From Acanthopleuribacter pedis (lineage in GTDB: Bacteria; Acidobacteriota; Holophagae; Acanthopleuribacterales; Acanthopleuribacteraceae), in assembly GCF_017377855.1 (NCBI RefSeq), contig NZ_JAFREP010000013.1, positions 293,015 through 357,014 on the forward strand: 64,000 nt of DNA, read 5' to 3'. Positions within the stretch are counted from its first letter, which is position 1, and each line of letters begins with the position of its first letter. Positions 26,109-35,342 of the stretch are shown one piece after another. The notes below the pieces were generated by a model. The model did not search any database. It saw only the letters and a list, made by a program, of their open reading frames with translations, and had not been told where the DNA came from. The position numbers and the translations under genes were made by a program.

Positions 26109-26361
26109 CCCGCATTTCTCACAAGGAATTCTGCTACGAAGCCGAAAGCCATGCGATTACGAGGGGGCGGCCTTCCGGGTTACTTGGTCGAGCCGCCTTC
26201 GCCTCTGCTGCTACGCCGAAGGGTCGGCCCCGCGAATGGTCGGCCCCGCGAATGGTCGGCCCCGCGAATGGTCGGACCCCTGTGCCGTGGCTTGGTCGTA
26301 ATCTGTGTACTCACAAGGCTTTCAGCTTCTCGCGACGAATCCTTGTGAGAAATGCGGGCTA
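26106..26361. repeat. Dispersed hairpin element, family 1, copy 2
   Basis: 256 bases from TAACCCGCATTTCTCAC to GTGAGAAATGCGGGCTAA. Arms match each other imperfectly over about 70 bases. The loop contains a 16-base tandem unit (GGTCGGCCCCGCGAAT), about 3.4 copies at 26222-26276, absent from copy 3. The left end overlaps the stop codon of the preceding gene. Confidence 0.82.
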
Positions 26362-26528
26362 ATCGCGTGGATGTCACAAAAAAGGGTTATTTCTCGCTAA
26401 ACAGAAAGAGAACACGTTTGGTGAAAAGGACGTATCGGGACAAACGGCTCCGCACCATTGCCGATTTCATGGCATGATGGCACCAACCCCCTCGTCACCG
26501 ATTTCACAAAAGGACCTTTGCCCCCACA

Positions 26529-29500
26529 ATGATTTGGGTTTCCCTATTTTTGTTGATGCAACCGCCGACCGGCCAATTTTTCCGGTACGGCACCGACAGC
26601 GACTTTTTTATCGAAGAACGGATTACCTGCATGCTGCGTTCACAACGCGGCCTGATGTGGTTCGGTACCCAGCGCGGCTTGGTCCGCTTCGACGGCATCG
26701 ACACGCTGCACTTCCGCGGCCATATCGAGGACTCCTTTAGCATTCCCACCGACAACATCTCGAGCCTCGCCCAAACCGATCCCGACTTTTTGTGGGTTGG
26801 AACCCAAGACATGGGGGTGTTCCAGTTTGATCTGATCACCGGCAAACGCCGCCTGTGGCGCGCCGACAAAGTGACGGGCACCATCCTCAGCATGGTGGTT
26901 GATGGGAGCGGGCAGCTCTGGGCGGCGGGCAGCCATGGGTTATGGCGCTTCTCCACGAGCGGCGACATCACCCGCAAAGTGAACGACCGCGCCACCCGCT
27001 GCCTGACGCGCGCGGCCAACGGCGGGATCTGGCAAGCCGGCAACGATTACGGGCTGTACTACATCAACCCGGTGGACGACACGGAGCGCGCGGTCAACGG
27101 CATGCAAGGCCTGCTGGTCCGGGACTTACTGGAAGACGAGGAAACCCTGTGGCTGGCGGCCGATCAAGGCCTCTATCGGGTTGACCGCTTCCGCGCCAAA
27201 CGCGCGCCGCAATGGCCGCTCACCGGCGAAACCAAACCGCTCTTCTACCGCGCCCAAAGCCTGGCCCGCGACCATTTCGGAACGCTGTGGGTCGGTGGCA
27301 ATCGAGGCTTGTGGCGCCGCCGTTCGGGCCAAAGAACCTTCGAACATTTCAAGGCCGACCTCGCCAATCCAGCCGCGCTCCGCAACAACTTGGTCAACCT
27401 GCTCCTGGTCGACGATCACCACCAATTGCTGTGGCTCGCCACCCAACTCGGCGGCGTGGATACCTACCAACTGCTCCAGGATCAATTCCACCTCCAGGTG
27501 ACCCATGCCTCCACCAGCAAGTTGATGATTCACAAGGATTTTTTGTGGGTCGCCAAACTCGCCTTCGGGGCCGACCGGGTCTCACTCAACGACCTGACCC
27601 AACAAACAACCTTTCTCCAAGATTACCGCATCGCCGCGCTCACCATCGACGCGGACGACGCCGTGTGGTTCGCAACCAATCGCGGCATGTTCCACCTTGC
27701 CCCCGGCGACGACCAACCCCAAAAACGGCCGCTCACCTTTCCCGAAAAAAAACGCTACCAGCTCACCGCCGTGCACCGTCGCGAAAAGAACCTGTGGGTG
27801 GGCACCCGCCAAGGCTTGTACCACCACAACCTCGGCGCGGGAAAACAGAGGATGGACGTCTCCAAGGTCATGCCGAACAAAACGATCACCGTTCTGGAAG
27901 GCGATGCGCATGGACGCCTGTGGGTCGGCACCTTCCGCCACGGCCTGACCCTGATCAACACGGCCGACGGGCGCCAAACCCACTACCGCAAAATGGGCAC
28001 CCCTTCCTCCGGCGGGCTCAGCAACAACAGCGTGTTGGATTGTCGCCTGGACGCGCGGGGTTTGCTGTGGATCGCCACCATGGGCGGCCTCAACCAGCTG
28101 GACCCCGAAAGCGGTAAAATCACCTATTTCACCATGCAATCCGGTTTCCCCGATAACGCGGTCACCGCGCTAACTTTCGACCAAACGGGCAAGCTCTGGG
28201 CCAATACCGGCTCCGGGTTGGTGACCCCGCGCGACGACGGCTACACCATCCTGCGCCGCCGCGTCGAACAGTTCAACATCGCCGGGGCCACCACCCGCAC
28301 CGGCGCGGTCGCGCCGGACGGCCGTGTCTTTTTCGGCGGCACGCGCGGTTGGGTGGCTTTTGATCCCAACGTGGTGACCCACATGAAACCACCGCGCGTC
28401 CTAATCACCGGCATTGATCGCGACGGTTCCCCCATTGCCGTCGGCCGCCCGCCCGCGCTTTATCTCGGCCAAGAACACGAAAGCCTCGAAATCGAATGGA
28501 CCACCGTGGACTACAACCAACCGCGCTACAACCTCTTGCGCGCGCGCATCGGCGAGGGCGGCGAGTCGCGCGATCAACGTGGAAAATGGCGCGCCCGCTT
28601 TACCAGCGACATGAGCTGGGGACGCGGCGACGGTTTGTTTTCCGTTCAAGTCGAAGGGGAGAATCAACGGGGCTTCAGCACCCGGATCGTCGAAACCGTG
28701 CGCATCCAGGAACCCTGGTGGAAGCGTTGGTGGTGGTTGCTGCTCGGCTCTTTTTTCCTGATCAGCTACGCGGCGGGCCACACCGTGGTTCAGGCCCGCA
28801 CGCGCAAAAAACAACGGGAACTGGAAGCCCGTGTCGAACTGGCCGAGGAACAATTCGCGGCCGCCGAACGCAAACAACGCTACGAGGCCGCCAAACGCAA
28901 GCTTCAAGAAGAACACTTTTGGATGCTACAACAGCATTTGGACCAGGTCTCCACCCAAATCGCGCACGACCTTCACGACGGGCCGCTGGCTGAATTGTCC
29001 GGCATGGGTTTCCGCCTGCATGCCCTGCAACAGGCCGACCTCGACGAGGCGGTTAAAGCCCAATTAGCCGACCTCACCGGCACCCTGGTGCCGCGCATTA
29101 GCCACGAGTTGCGCAACGTCTGTTCGGATTTGTTGGTGCCGGACTTCGATATGAGCTTGGCTTTGGAAGTGGAAAGTTTCGCGGAAAACATGGCCGAGCG
29201 CTACCCCGAGATTGAACTCGACACGGACATCGCGGACGACCCCGCGGGCGTTTCGGCCGCGGTCAAAAGCACGCTGTACCGCATCGCGCGCACGCTGCTG
29301 CAAAACGTCGCCAAACACGCCCATGCCGGCAAGGCACGGCTGGATCTGAGTTACAGCACCGATCAGGTTCAGCTCGTGGTCTCGGACGACGGGGTCGGTT
29401 TCGCCGCACCGCAAGCCTGGGACCAACTCAAGAAAGAAAAGCACTACGGTTTGTACATGTCCCATTATTTCGCCAACGCGCTCGGCGGCGATTTGGTGGT

Positions 29501-29579
29501 TCATTCGCAAATCGGTGAGGGTACCCGTATCGAGGTCAACCTGCCCAAAACCGAGGCGGCCCGCATGGGGTCATCCTAA
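26529..29579 (+). CDS. Hybrid sensor: two-component-regulator beta-propeller with NarL-type histidine kinase
   Basis: A 1016-aa membrane sensor kinase. Residues about 15-610 carry repeated Reg_prop motifs (RGLMWFGTQRGLVRFDG; LWVGTFRHGLTLIN; LLWIATMGGLNQLDPESG), forming periplasmic seven-bladed propellers. A Y_Y_Y-like beta domain (about 640-725) precedes a single membrane helix (WWWLLLGSFFLISYAAG, about 735-752) and a coiled coil (about 760-805). The HisKA_3 domain has the phospho-acceptor motif AHDLHDGPL with His816; the ATPase domain at about 905-1010 has an N-box and VSDDGVGF. Enzymes of this type phosphorylate NarL/FixJ regulators, and one is encoded at 31239. AAAGGACC precedes the ATG. 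The ligand is unknown; relatives often sense polysaccharide fragments. Confidence 0.92.
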   Translation: MIWVSLFLLMQPPTGQFFRYGTDSDFFIEERITCMLRSQRGLMWFGTQRGLVRFDGIDTLHFRGHIEDSFSIPTDNISSLAQTDPDFLWVGTQDMGVFQFDLITGKRRLWRADKVTGTILSMVVDGSGQLWAAGSHGLWRFSTSGDITRKVNDRATRCLTRAANGGIWQAGNDYGLYYINPVDDTERAVNGMQGLLVRDLLEDEETLWLAADQGLYRVDRFRAKRAPQWPLTGETKPLFYRAQSLARDHFGTLWVGGNRGLWRRRSGQRTFEHFKADLANPAALRNNLVNLLLVDDHHQLLWLATQLGGVDTYQLLQDQFHLQVTHASTSKLMIHKDFLWVAKLAFGADRVSLNDLTQQTTFLQDYRIAALTIDADDAVWFATNRGMFHLAPGDDQPQKRPLTFPEKKRYQLTAVHRREKNLWVGTRQGLYHHNLGAGKQRMDVSKVMPNKTITVLEGDAHGRLWVGTFRHGLTLINTADGRQTHYRKMGTPSSGGLSNNSVLDCRLDARGLLWIATMGGLNQLDPESGKITYFTMQSGFPDNAVTALTFDQTGKLWANTGSGLVTPRDDGYTILRRRVEQFNIAGATTRTGAVAPDGRVFFGGTRGWVAFDPNVVTHMKPPRVLITGIDRDGSPIAVGRPPALYLGQEHESLEIEWTTVDYNQPRYNLLRARIGEGGESRDQRGKWRARFTSDMSWGRGDGLFSVQVEGENQRGFSTRIVETVRIQEPWWKRWWWLLLGSFFLISYAAGHTVVQARTRKKQRELEARVELAEEQFAAAERKQRYEAAKRKLQEEHFWMLQQHLDQVSTQIAHDLHDGPLAELSGMGFRLHALQQADLDEAVKAQLADLTGTLVPRISHELRNVCSDLLVPDFDMSLALEVESFAENMAERYPEIELDTDIADDPAGVSAAVKSTLYRIARTLLQNVAKHAHAGKARLDLSYSTDQVQLVVSDDGVGFAAPQAWDQLKKEKHYGLYMSHYFANALGGDLVVHSQIGEGTRIEVNLPKTEAARMGSS

Positions 29580-29841
29580 TGCCGCCTGCGCCCCCCGTTC
29601 CGGGGGCCGTTACATTTGTCACGGGTCCGCGAGACGACACTCACTTGTCCCAAAGCAGCGGATCGATTACCTTATAGTGGCGAGGCGTAATAAGCGATTT
29701 GGTTTTTTAATACCAACCACCAGCCTCGCACTTCGCCACCTGAACCGGCTGCAGGTGCCGCGAAACACCATGGGTTTCGACCCCGCCACATCAGCCCCTC
29801 AACCGTTACCGAACCGCCCTCGGTTTGGTCAATACCGGACA
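29580..29841. other. Intergenic leader before repeat copy 3
   Basis: About 260 bases with no gene; together with repeat copy 3 and 30022-30117 it makes up the 538-base gap before the secreted protein gene. No clear terminator follows the kinase gene. Confidence 0.4.
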
Positions 29842-30021
29842 AACCCGCATTTCTCACAAGATATTCTGCTACGAAGCCGAAACCCATGCGATTACTTCGC
29901 TTACTCGGTCGAGCCGCCTTCGCCGTAGCGCTGCTACGCCTGTGTCGTCTCTCGGTCGTAATCTTCGTACTCACATGGCTTTCTGCTTCTCGCGACGAAT
30001 TCTTGTGAGAAATGCGGGCTA
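29842..30021. repeat. Dispersed hairpin element, family 1, copy 3
   Basis: 180 bases with the same ends as copy 2 (AACCCGCATTTCTCACAAG at the left, TTGTGAGAAATGCGGGCTAA at the right). It is nearly identical to copy 2 along both arms but lacks its extra loop sequence. Confidence 0.82.
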
Positions 30022-30117
30022 ACCCGGTCTCGGTTGTTTTTTATTTATGGTTCGGACCGCGTTTGGTTCGACGGTCGCATGGGTATTGCCGCCAATTGAA
30101 TCTAGGAGTCCTTCTTC

Positions 30118-31137
30118 ATGAAAAACGTATTTCTCCCCTTGTGTCTCGTCTTCGTCTCCTCTTTTTACCTCACCGCCTCCGATTGTTTTCTCCAGGATGA
30201 TCGCAAAGTCAGCGGCTTAATTACCGACGCCCAAGGTCAGATTTTAGACAACGCCGCCCTGACCGTGATCGAACACGCCACGCGCACCTCATGTTCCCTC
30301 AGCAGCGATGCCTCGGGCCGTTTTAAAGTTCGGCTCAACCCGGCCCTCGCCTATACCCTGACGTTTGAAGCCAACGGCGAGGTGGTCGAGTTTTACCTGG
30401 CCCCCGAATCTGAAATGAATCCGGGTGACGATCACGACATGACCGACGGCGGGGTGTCCATCACCTTCGGCGACCCACCCGACGACGGCCAAACCAACGG
30501 CGAAGGCCCCGGCATCGCAAACCACGACTTTGAAATTTATGCCCAAACCAGCGATAGCAACCCCACCGACGGCGGCGACAAAGAGGGCGATCTCGACGGC
30601 GGTGTTTCGGTTGTATTCGGCGACGCCCCCAGCGAAGATGAAACCAACGGCGAACCCCTCGACCCCGCCGACCGTCCCAAAACCGGCTGGAAACCCGCCC
30701 CTCCCGACGGCACTCAAATCAACAGCATCGGCAACCGTTTGTCCGGCGGTTTGAACCTGCCCCGCCCCAGCATGTTCGGCAACGACATCCGCAAATTCCG
30801 CATGCGCGTCAGCTTTGCTTCAACCGAGGCGGCCTATTTGTACCTTGACAACCTGCGCTTGAACCATGCCGTGCGCAACAACGGCAACGTGACGATCAGC
30901 GTTTACCCCGGCGGCTTCGGCACCTTTGATATTGAAATCGAAGCGGTCAGCGACCAAGCGCTGCACCTCAACGAACAACTGATGACGCTTGACCTGGTTC
31001 ACCAAGATCCCGACGCGACCTTCTCGGTAAACTCGAGTGTGGTAACCGGTCTGATTCGCGTGGAACGCCACAGCGGTTCCGTCAAGTATTTCCGCTCAAA
31101 AGACCTGGATACCCCCGTTCGCCCCCTGGGTCGCTAA
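30118..31137 (+). CDS. Secreted protein with carboxypeptidase-regulatory-like N-terminus
   Basis: A 339-aa protein with CTAGGAG upstream of the ATG. Signal peptide residues 1-20 (LPLCLVFVSSFYLTAS). Residues about 30-105 form a carboxypeptidase-regulatory-like sandwich (VSGLITDAQGQILDNAALTV). The middle contains two similar acidic segments (DGGVSITFGDPPDDGQTNGE and DGGVSVVFGDAPSEDETNGE), suggesting an internal duplication of about 55 residues. The C-terminal part looks beta-rich with no known motif. It lies between the sensor kinase and the response regulator and could be a target or accessory of that system; this is inference. A terminator follows. Confidence 0.72.
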   Translation: MKNVFLPLCLVFVSSFYLTASDCFLQDDRKVSGLITDAQGQILDNAALTVIEHATRTSCSLSSDASGRFKVRLNPALAYTLTFEANGEVVEFYLAPESEMNPGDDHDMTDGGVSITFGDPPDDGQTNGEGPGIANHDFEIYAQTSDSNPTDGGDKEGDLDGGVSVVFGDAPSEDETNGEPLDPADRPKTGWKPAPPDGTQINSIGNRLSGGLNLPRPSMFGNDIRKFRMRVSFASTEAAYLYLDNLRLNHAVRNNGNVTISVYPGGFGTFDIEIEAVSDQALHLNEQLMTLDLVHQDPDATFSVNSSVVTGLIRVERHSGSVKYFRSKDLDTPVRPLGR

Positions 31138-31174
31138 TACGGGCCTCACCCGATAAAGTCTCAAGATCCCGCGC

Positions 31175-31210
31175 CCCGAGCCGAAGCAATGAGCGTCGGC
31201 TCGGGTTTTT
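31175..31210 (+). terminator. Intrinsic terminator
   Basis: CCCGAGCCGA pairs with TCGGCTCGGG across an 11-base loop, followed by TTTTT. It separates the secreted protein from the response regulator. Confidence 0.85.
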
Positions 31211-31238
31211 CGCAACAACCCGCCCGTGAGGAGAAACC

Positions 31239-31934
31239 ATGAGTGATATTCGTGTCATTGTCGCCGAGGACGAGTTCTTCACCCGCCAAGGCATCGTCAA
31301 ACTGCTTCAGGACGCACCCGGCATTGAGGTTGTTGCCGAGGCGAGCAACGGCGAGCAAGCGGTTGAACTGGTGACCACCCACCGGCCCGACGTCTTGCTG
31401 CTCGACATTCGCATGCCGCCCGGTATCAACGGCATTGAGGTCGTCAAACGGCTGCGGGCCGCGGAGAATCCGGTGCTGATCATCGCCTTGACCAACGAAA
31501 ACCGCCTGGTCAAAAAGATGGAAGCCGCCGGTGCCAATGGTTTCATCCCCAAAACCAAATACCACATGTTCATTCCCACGGTGATGTGCGTGGCCCAGTC
31601 GCGCACCAACCTGTTCATCAACCCCGACGTCACCGAGAAGTACCGCAAACTCGACGAGAAGGTGAAAGCCGCGGGTATTACCCCGGCCGAAATGGAAGTC
31701 CTGCGGTTAATCGGCTTCAAAAACGAGGAAATCGCACGCCGCCTCAACAAAACGGCGGGTCGCGTGCGCAACATCGTGGCCGAGCTCTATTTCAAACTGG
31801 ACATTCACGACAACGGCGCTATCAGCCAGCGTAACCAGGCCATGCAAATGGCGTCGATGCTGGGCATCCTCGAGGGCTTTGAAAGTTTCGCCTACGCCCA
31901 CGACGAAACCAAGGACAACGGACCCCTAAATTGA
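31239..31934 (+). CDS. NarL/FixJ-type response regulator
   Basis: A 231-aa cytosolic regulator. The receiver domain covers about 4-120, with the acidic pair in VAEDE and phospho-accepting Asp56 in LLLDIRMP; Lys in FIPKTKY follows. The LuxR-type helix-turn-helix lies at about 148-200 (ITPAEMEVLRLIGFKNEEIA), with some divergence in the recognition helix. GAGGAG precedes the ATG. It is the likely partner of the propeller kinase encoded 1.7 kb upstream. A C-terminal tail of about 25 acidic residues has no clear role. Its own terminator lies right after the stop codon. Confidence 0.93.
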   Translation: MSDIRVIVAEDEFFTRQGIVKLLQDAPGIEVVAEASNGEQAVELVTTHRPDVLLLDIRMPPGINGIEVVKRLRAAENPVLIIALTNENRLVKKMEAAGANGFIPKTKYHMFIPTVMCVAQSRTNLFINPDVTEKYRKLDEKVKAAGITPAEMEVLRLIGFKNEEIARRLNKTAGRVRNIVAELYFKLDIHDNGAISQRNQAMQMASMLGILEGFESFAYAHDETKDNGPLN

Positions 31935-31964
31935 AAACGGCCCCGGATCGGGGCCGTTTCCTTT
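31935..31964. terminator. Bidirectional terminator between convergent genes
   Basis: AAACGGCCCC and GGGGCCGTTT form a perfect 10-base stem with loop GGATC; T residues on the right and A residues on the left could serve both the response regulator and the opposing GH43 gene. Confidence 0.88.
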
Positions 31965-31976
31965 TGGTGGTTTGGG

Positions 31977-33569
31977 TTAGTGCGCGCGGTATTCAAACCA
32001 ATCGAAATCAGCGTGTTGTCCCTGCCCGGACAAGTCCTGGCAGCACAGGCCGACAAAGGCGCCGGTGAACGCGGGTTGGTACTTGCGGGCCGCGTCGCAG
32101 ACGTAATCATCCGAGAGGATGCTCCCGTCCAATTCCGGCCCAATCGGCAACCACGCCTGGGGCGAGGAGCCGTAGAAAAAGCGCAGCGATGCGCCCTTAA
32201 ACACGACCTTCAGGTAAACCGGCAAGTCGTGTGGGTAGATGAGGCCCTCGCCGAGGGGTTCACGCACCGCATCGCGATCACTGCTCGCGATGTTGAGCAG
32301 ACGCCGACCCTGGTCATCCACGCTCAAGTACAGATAGTGGTAGTGCAAACTGTTGTAGTAACACACCAAACCCGCCATTTGCTGGAAGCTGGTCGGTTCA
32401 AATACCATCGAGCAACCCGCCTCGATGTGATGTGAGGTAACCCGCCGCGCGATCAAGCTCTGCCGGTGCAGCGAACTCAGCGATTCGCGCCCGAACAAAC
32501 GCAGGTGCCCCGGTCGCCGCGAGAGGGATAGCCAGGATTCGTTGACCGGAATGCGCAGGGATTGCCACACGGGATCGAGGTCAAAGGTGTTGAAGTCATC
32601 GCGCTCGGCCGGCATTTTGAGGAAGGGTTTCGGCGGGTGCGGCACCTCAACCTCAAGCCGCGGCAACTTGCCGCCACAAGCCAGACGCGGCCAACCGTCG
32701 TCGCCCCAGTCCAACTGCTCCAGCGCCGTCTCACGGCCTAAGGTACAGCGACCACGCGGTTTAATCGGCCGCGAGGCCAAAAACGCCGCGTACCAAGTCC
32801 CGTCCTCGTCCGCCACAAAACTGGCGTGGCCGGTTTTTTGAAGCGGGTGGTTGGGTTCGTGAAGCGCGGTGATGACCGGGTTATCGGGATGCACCTCGTA
32901 GGGACCGGTAATGCGCGAACTACGCGCCACGGTTACCGCGTGGGCGTATTCGGTGCCGCCCTCGGCCAGTACCAGGTAGTACATGCCGTCGCGCCGGTAG
33001 AGGTGGGGTCCCTCCGTGCAGCCCAATTCGGTGCCGCCGAAGATGTGGTACACCGGGCCGATCAGGCACTGCTGTTCCTGGTCGAACTCCTGCAGGTAAA
33101 TCCCACCGAAGAATTTGCCGCCGCGATGGTCGACAACCATGTTGAGCAGCCATTTGCGGCCGTCCTCATCGTGGAACAAGGATGGATCGAACCCACTCGA
33201 ATTCAAGTAGATCGGCTCCGACCAAGGTCCTTTGATCGAACGGCTGGTGACCATGTAGTTGGGGGTATCCTTCCAAGGGCCTTGGAAGGAACGAACGTTG
33301 GTATAGATCAGGTAGAACACGCCGTCGGCGTAGGACAAGCAAGGCGCCCATACCCCACATGAGTCCGGTGTTCCCAACATATCCAGTTGAGAAACGCGGT
33401 CCAGGGGGCGGGCGATGAGGCTCCAATTGGCAAGGTCGCGTGAATGGTGAATCTGAACGCCGGGGAACCATTCAAAGGTCGATGTGGCAATGTAGTAGTC
33501 CGAACCCACGCGAATCATCGAGGGGTCGGGCTGAAAACCACGCAGAACGGGGTTTTGGATAAGGCCCAT
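31977..33569 (-). CDS. Glycoside hydrolase family 43 (beta-xylosidase/arabinofuranosidase-like)
   Basis: A 530-aa enzyme. Residues about 4-310 form the five-bladed propeller with the family's acidic triad: base Asp15 in FQPDPSM, the Asp in GFDPSLF near 150, and the general acid Glu in TEGPHLY near 205. A C-terminal beta-sandwich of about 190 residues (FNTFDLDPVWQSLR onward) matches the GH43 beta-xylosidase layout. The ATG at 33569 is chosen because the FQPDPS blade then begins near residue 12 as usual, and AGGA lies before it; an upstream extension adds 35 atypical residues. No signal peptide, so probably cytosolic, cleaving imported oligosaccharides. Substrate specificity is not certain. Confidence 0.92.
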   Translation of the reverse strand: MGLIQNPVLRGFQPDPSMIRVGSDYYIATSTFEWFPGVQIHHSRDLANWSLIARPLDRVSQLDMLGTPDSCGVWAPCLSYADGVFYLIYTNVRSFQGPWKDTPNYMVTSRSIKGPWSEPIYLNSSGFDPSLFHDEDGRKWLLNMVVDHRGGKFFGGIYLQEFDQEQQCLIGPVYHIFGGTELGCTEGPHLYRRDGMYYLVLAEGGTEYAHAVTVARSSRITGPYEVHPDNPVITALHEPNHPLQKTGHASFVADEDGTWYAAFLASRPIKPRGRCTLGRETALEQLDWGDDGWPRLACGGKLPRLEVEVPHPPKPFLKMPAERDDFNTFDLDPVWQSLRIPVNESWLSLSRRPGHLRLFGRESLSSLHRQSLIARRVTSHHIEAGCSMVFEPTSFQQMAGLVCYYNSLHYHYLYLSVDDQGRRLLNIASSDRDAVREPLGEGLIYPHDLPVYLKVVFKGASLRFFYGSSPQAWLPIGPELDGSILSDDYVCDAARKYQPAFTGAFVGLCCQDLSGQGQHADFDWFEYRAH

Positions 33570-34559
33570 TTCGTTTTTCCTGTGACTTAGTGTGTGCATC
33601 TCAGCCGATAACCGAAGCAGCTCGAAACGCGCGATGATTTCGGCCAAACCTCTGGGCTGCAACGACCTGAACAAATGTTTCGCGTACCGAACCGGCGCGG
33701 TCGTACGCGTTGTGTGCGAGCCCGGCCCGCTTTTTCAAGTCATTTCGCTTCAGATCTTTAACCAGAATCTCTCGTTTCAACGTCTCTTCGGTTTAAGCGG
33801 CGAGAAAGGTCCATGTGTGAATAAAGGGAACGCGGTGGAGACCCATCCAACCGCTGGTGCATCGGGAACCGGCCGAAAAAAAACCCGGCAGAATGATCAA
33901 TGCTAGAACCGGTTCAATGTTTCCGGCAAAACCAAAAAGAGAACGAGGTTCGCGGCGCATCAACGGCGCCCAACAACGTCTCCTACCGCGCGGTTGACCC
34001 AATCGAAACAACGAAACAGCGCGGATTCACCGGGGATGTCCCAGAACCGGTGAGCACGGCGCGAAGGAAGCACACGCCACGTTGGATTGCCGGCAAACAG
34101 GTGTTTACCGATGGTGGAACCTGAAAGCAAGCCTCAGGTTATAGGACAAGGACCGCCGTGGATCGCTCAATCAATCGGGAGCAGAGCCGCGGACGGGTTA
34201 CTATATCAGACGAACATTAGGTACAAAATCCGTTAATCAAGATACACGCGAAAAAGAATCCAGTCTCAAAAACACGATCACTTTTTCTCTAACGCTCAAT
34301 TAAGGAAGTAAAAAAATTACCCAAAAGCGAAAGAATGTATCCGATTGGCGACCTTCGTCCCATTGGAAACACGGAAGCGAGTGAATTTCTGCACCCATGA
34401 GCTGACGCACAGAATGCAAAACAACCCACTACCCGGGCGCGGGTTGCGTGATAATGTTAGCGCAAACAAGAACCGTGAACCACCTTTTTCCAGGGTTTGT
34501 TTGGCCCCCACCCGTGGACCTTCACCCAATCGCTATCCCGATCTTGTCAAGGAATCACC
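33570..34559. other. Divergent intergenic region between the GH43 and epimerase genes
   Basis: 990 bases with no convincing gene. It includes the family-2 repeat copy at 33621-33763. The part from 34200 to 34330 is AT-rich and may hold promoters. No strong hexamers or operators recognised. Confidence 0.5.
33621..33763. repeat. Dispersed hairpin element, family 2, degenerate copy
   Basis: In the opposite orientation it matches 44920-45050: AACCTCTGGGCTGCAACGAC, then after a variable middle CGGCCCGCTTTTTCAAGTC and ATTTCGCTTCAGATCTTTAA. The variable middle contains the self-complementary piece CGCGTACC/GGTCGTACGCG. Confidence 0.65.
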
Positions 34560-35342
34560 ATGTTGGACATGTACCAAGCCGGACCCGCCCGCCTCGTCAT
34601 TAACCGCGCCCTCGGTGCGCGCATTCATGCGCTGCGTTTGTTCGATGTCGACATCCTGGTCGCAGCCTCGGAGGATCCCATCGCTTGGGGAAGTTACCCG
34701 ATGGCGCCGTGGGCGGGTCGCATCCGGCGCGGACGTTTTCGCGCCGGGGATCGCACGCTGCAGCTTCCAATCAACTTCCCGCCCCACGCCATGCACGGAA
34801 CCACCTACGCCCGCCCCTGGCAACGCGACGCGGACGGTTACCGCATCGACCTGGGGCCCGATTGGCCTTTTGCCGGCTTCGTCAGGCAGCGGTTTGTCCT
34901 GAGCGAGACCCATCTTGACCTGCGTTTGGAAGTGCACAGCGAATCGGAACCCTTCCCCGCCGCCGTCGGCTGGCATCCCTGGTTTCGGCGACAGCTCGCC
35001 ACCGGTGGCGCGTTACAACTCGACTTCCAACCGACCCATCTGTTGGCACGAGATTGGGACGGCATCACCAGCGCGGAACCCGTCGCGCCGGGCGCGGGTC
35101 CCTGGGACGATTGTTTTACCGGGGTGGTGCAACCGGTGCGCCTGCATTGGCCGGGTGCCCTGACGCTGGAAATGACCGCATCAACCGACGTGTGGGTCGT
35201 CTACAACCAACCGACCCACGCCTTGTGCGTGGAACCCCAAAGCGCCCCACCCAACGCGCTCAACGATTGGCAGCAGTGGGTACACCCCGGGGAACCGCTG
35301 ATTTTGACGAGTCGCTGGTCTTGGCGATCCGAGAACCTGTAA
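34560..35342 (+). CDS. Aldose 1-epimerase family protein
   Basis: A 260-aa mutarotase-like protein from ATG 34560 (AAGGAATCACC before it). The family's catalytic residues are recognisable: a His in NFPPHAMHGTTYARPW, a second His in VGWHPWFRR, and a Glu in LCVEPQSAPPNAL. Galactose-mutarotase enzymes interconvert alpha and beta sugar anomers in the cytosol. Its position near the GH43 gene, though divergent and 990 bases away, fits sugar use. Slightly shorter than E. coli GalM (about 346 aa) and more like the shorter subfamily, so the sugar substrate is open. Confidence 0.88.
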   Translation: MLDMYQAGPARLVINRALGARIHALRLFDVDILVAASEDPIAWGSYPMAPWAGRIRRGRFRAGDRTLQLPINFPPHAMHGTTYARPWQRDADGYRIDLGPDWPFAGFVRQRFVLSETHLDLRLEVHSESEPFPAAVGWHPWFRRQLATGGALQLDFQPTHLLARDWDGITSAEPVAPGAGPWDDCFTGVVQPVRLHWPGALTLEMTASTDVWVVYNQPTHALCVEPQSAPPNALNDWQQWVHPGEPLILTSRWSWRSENL

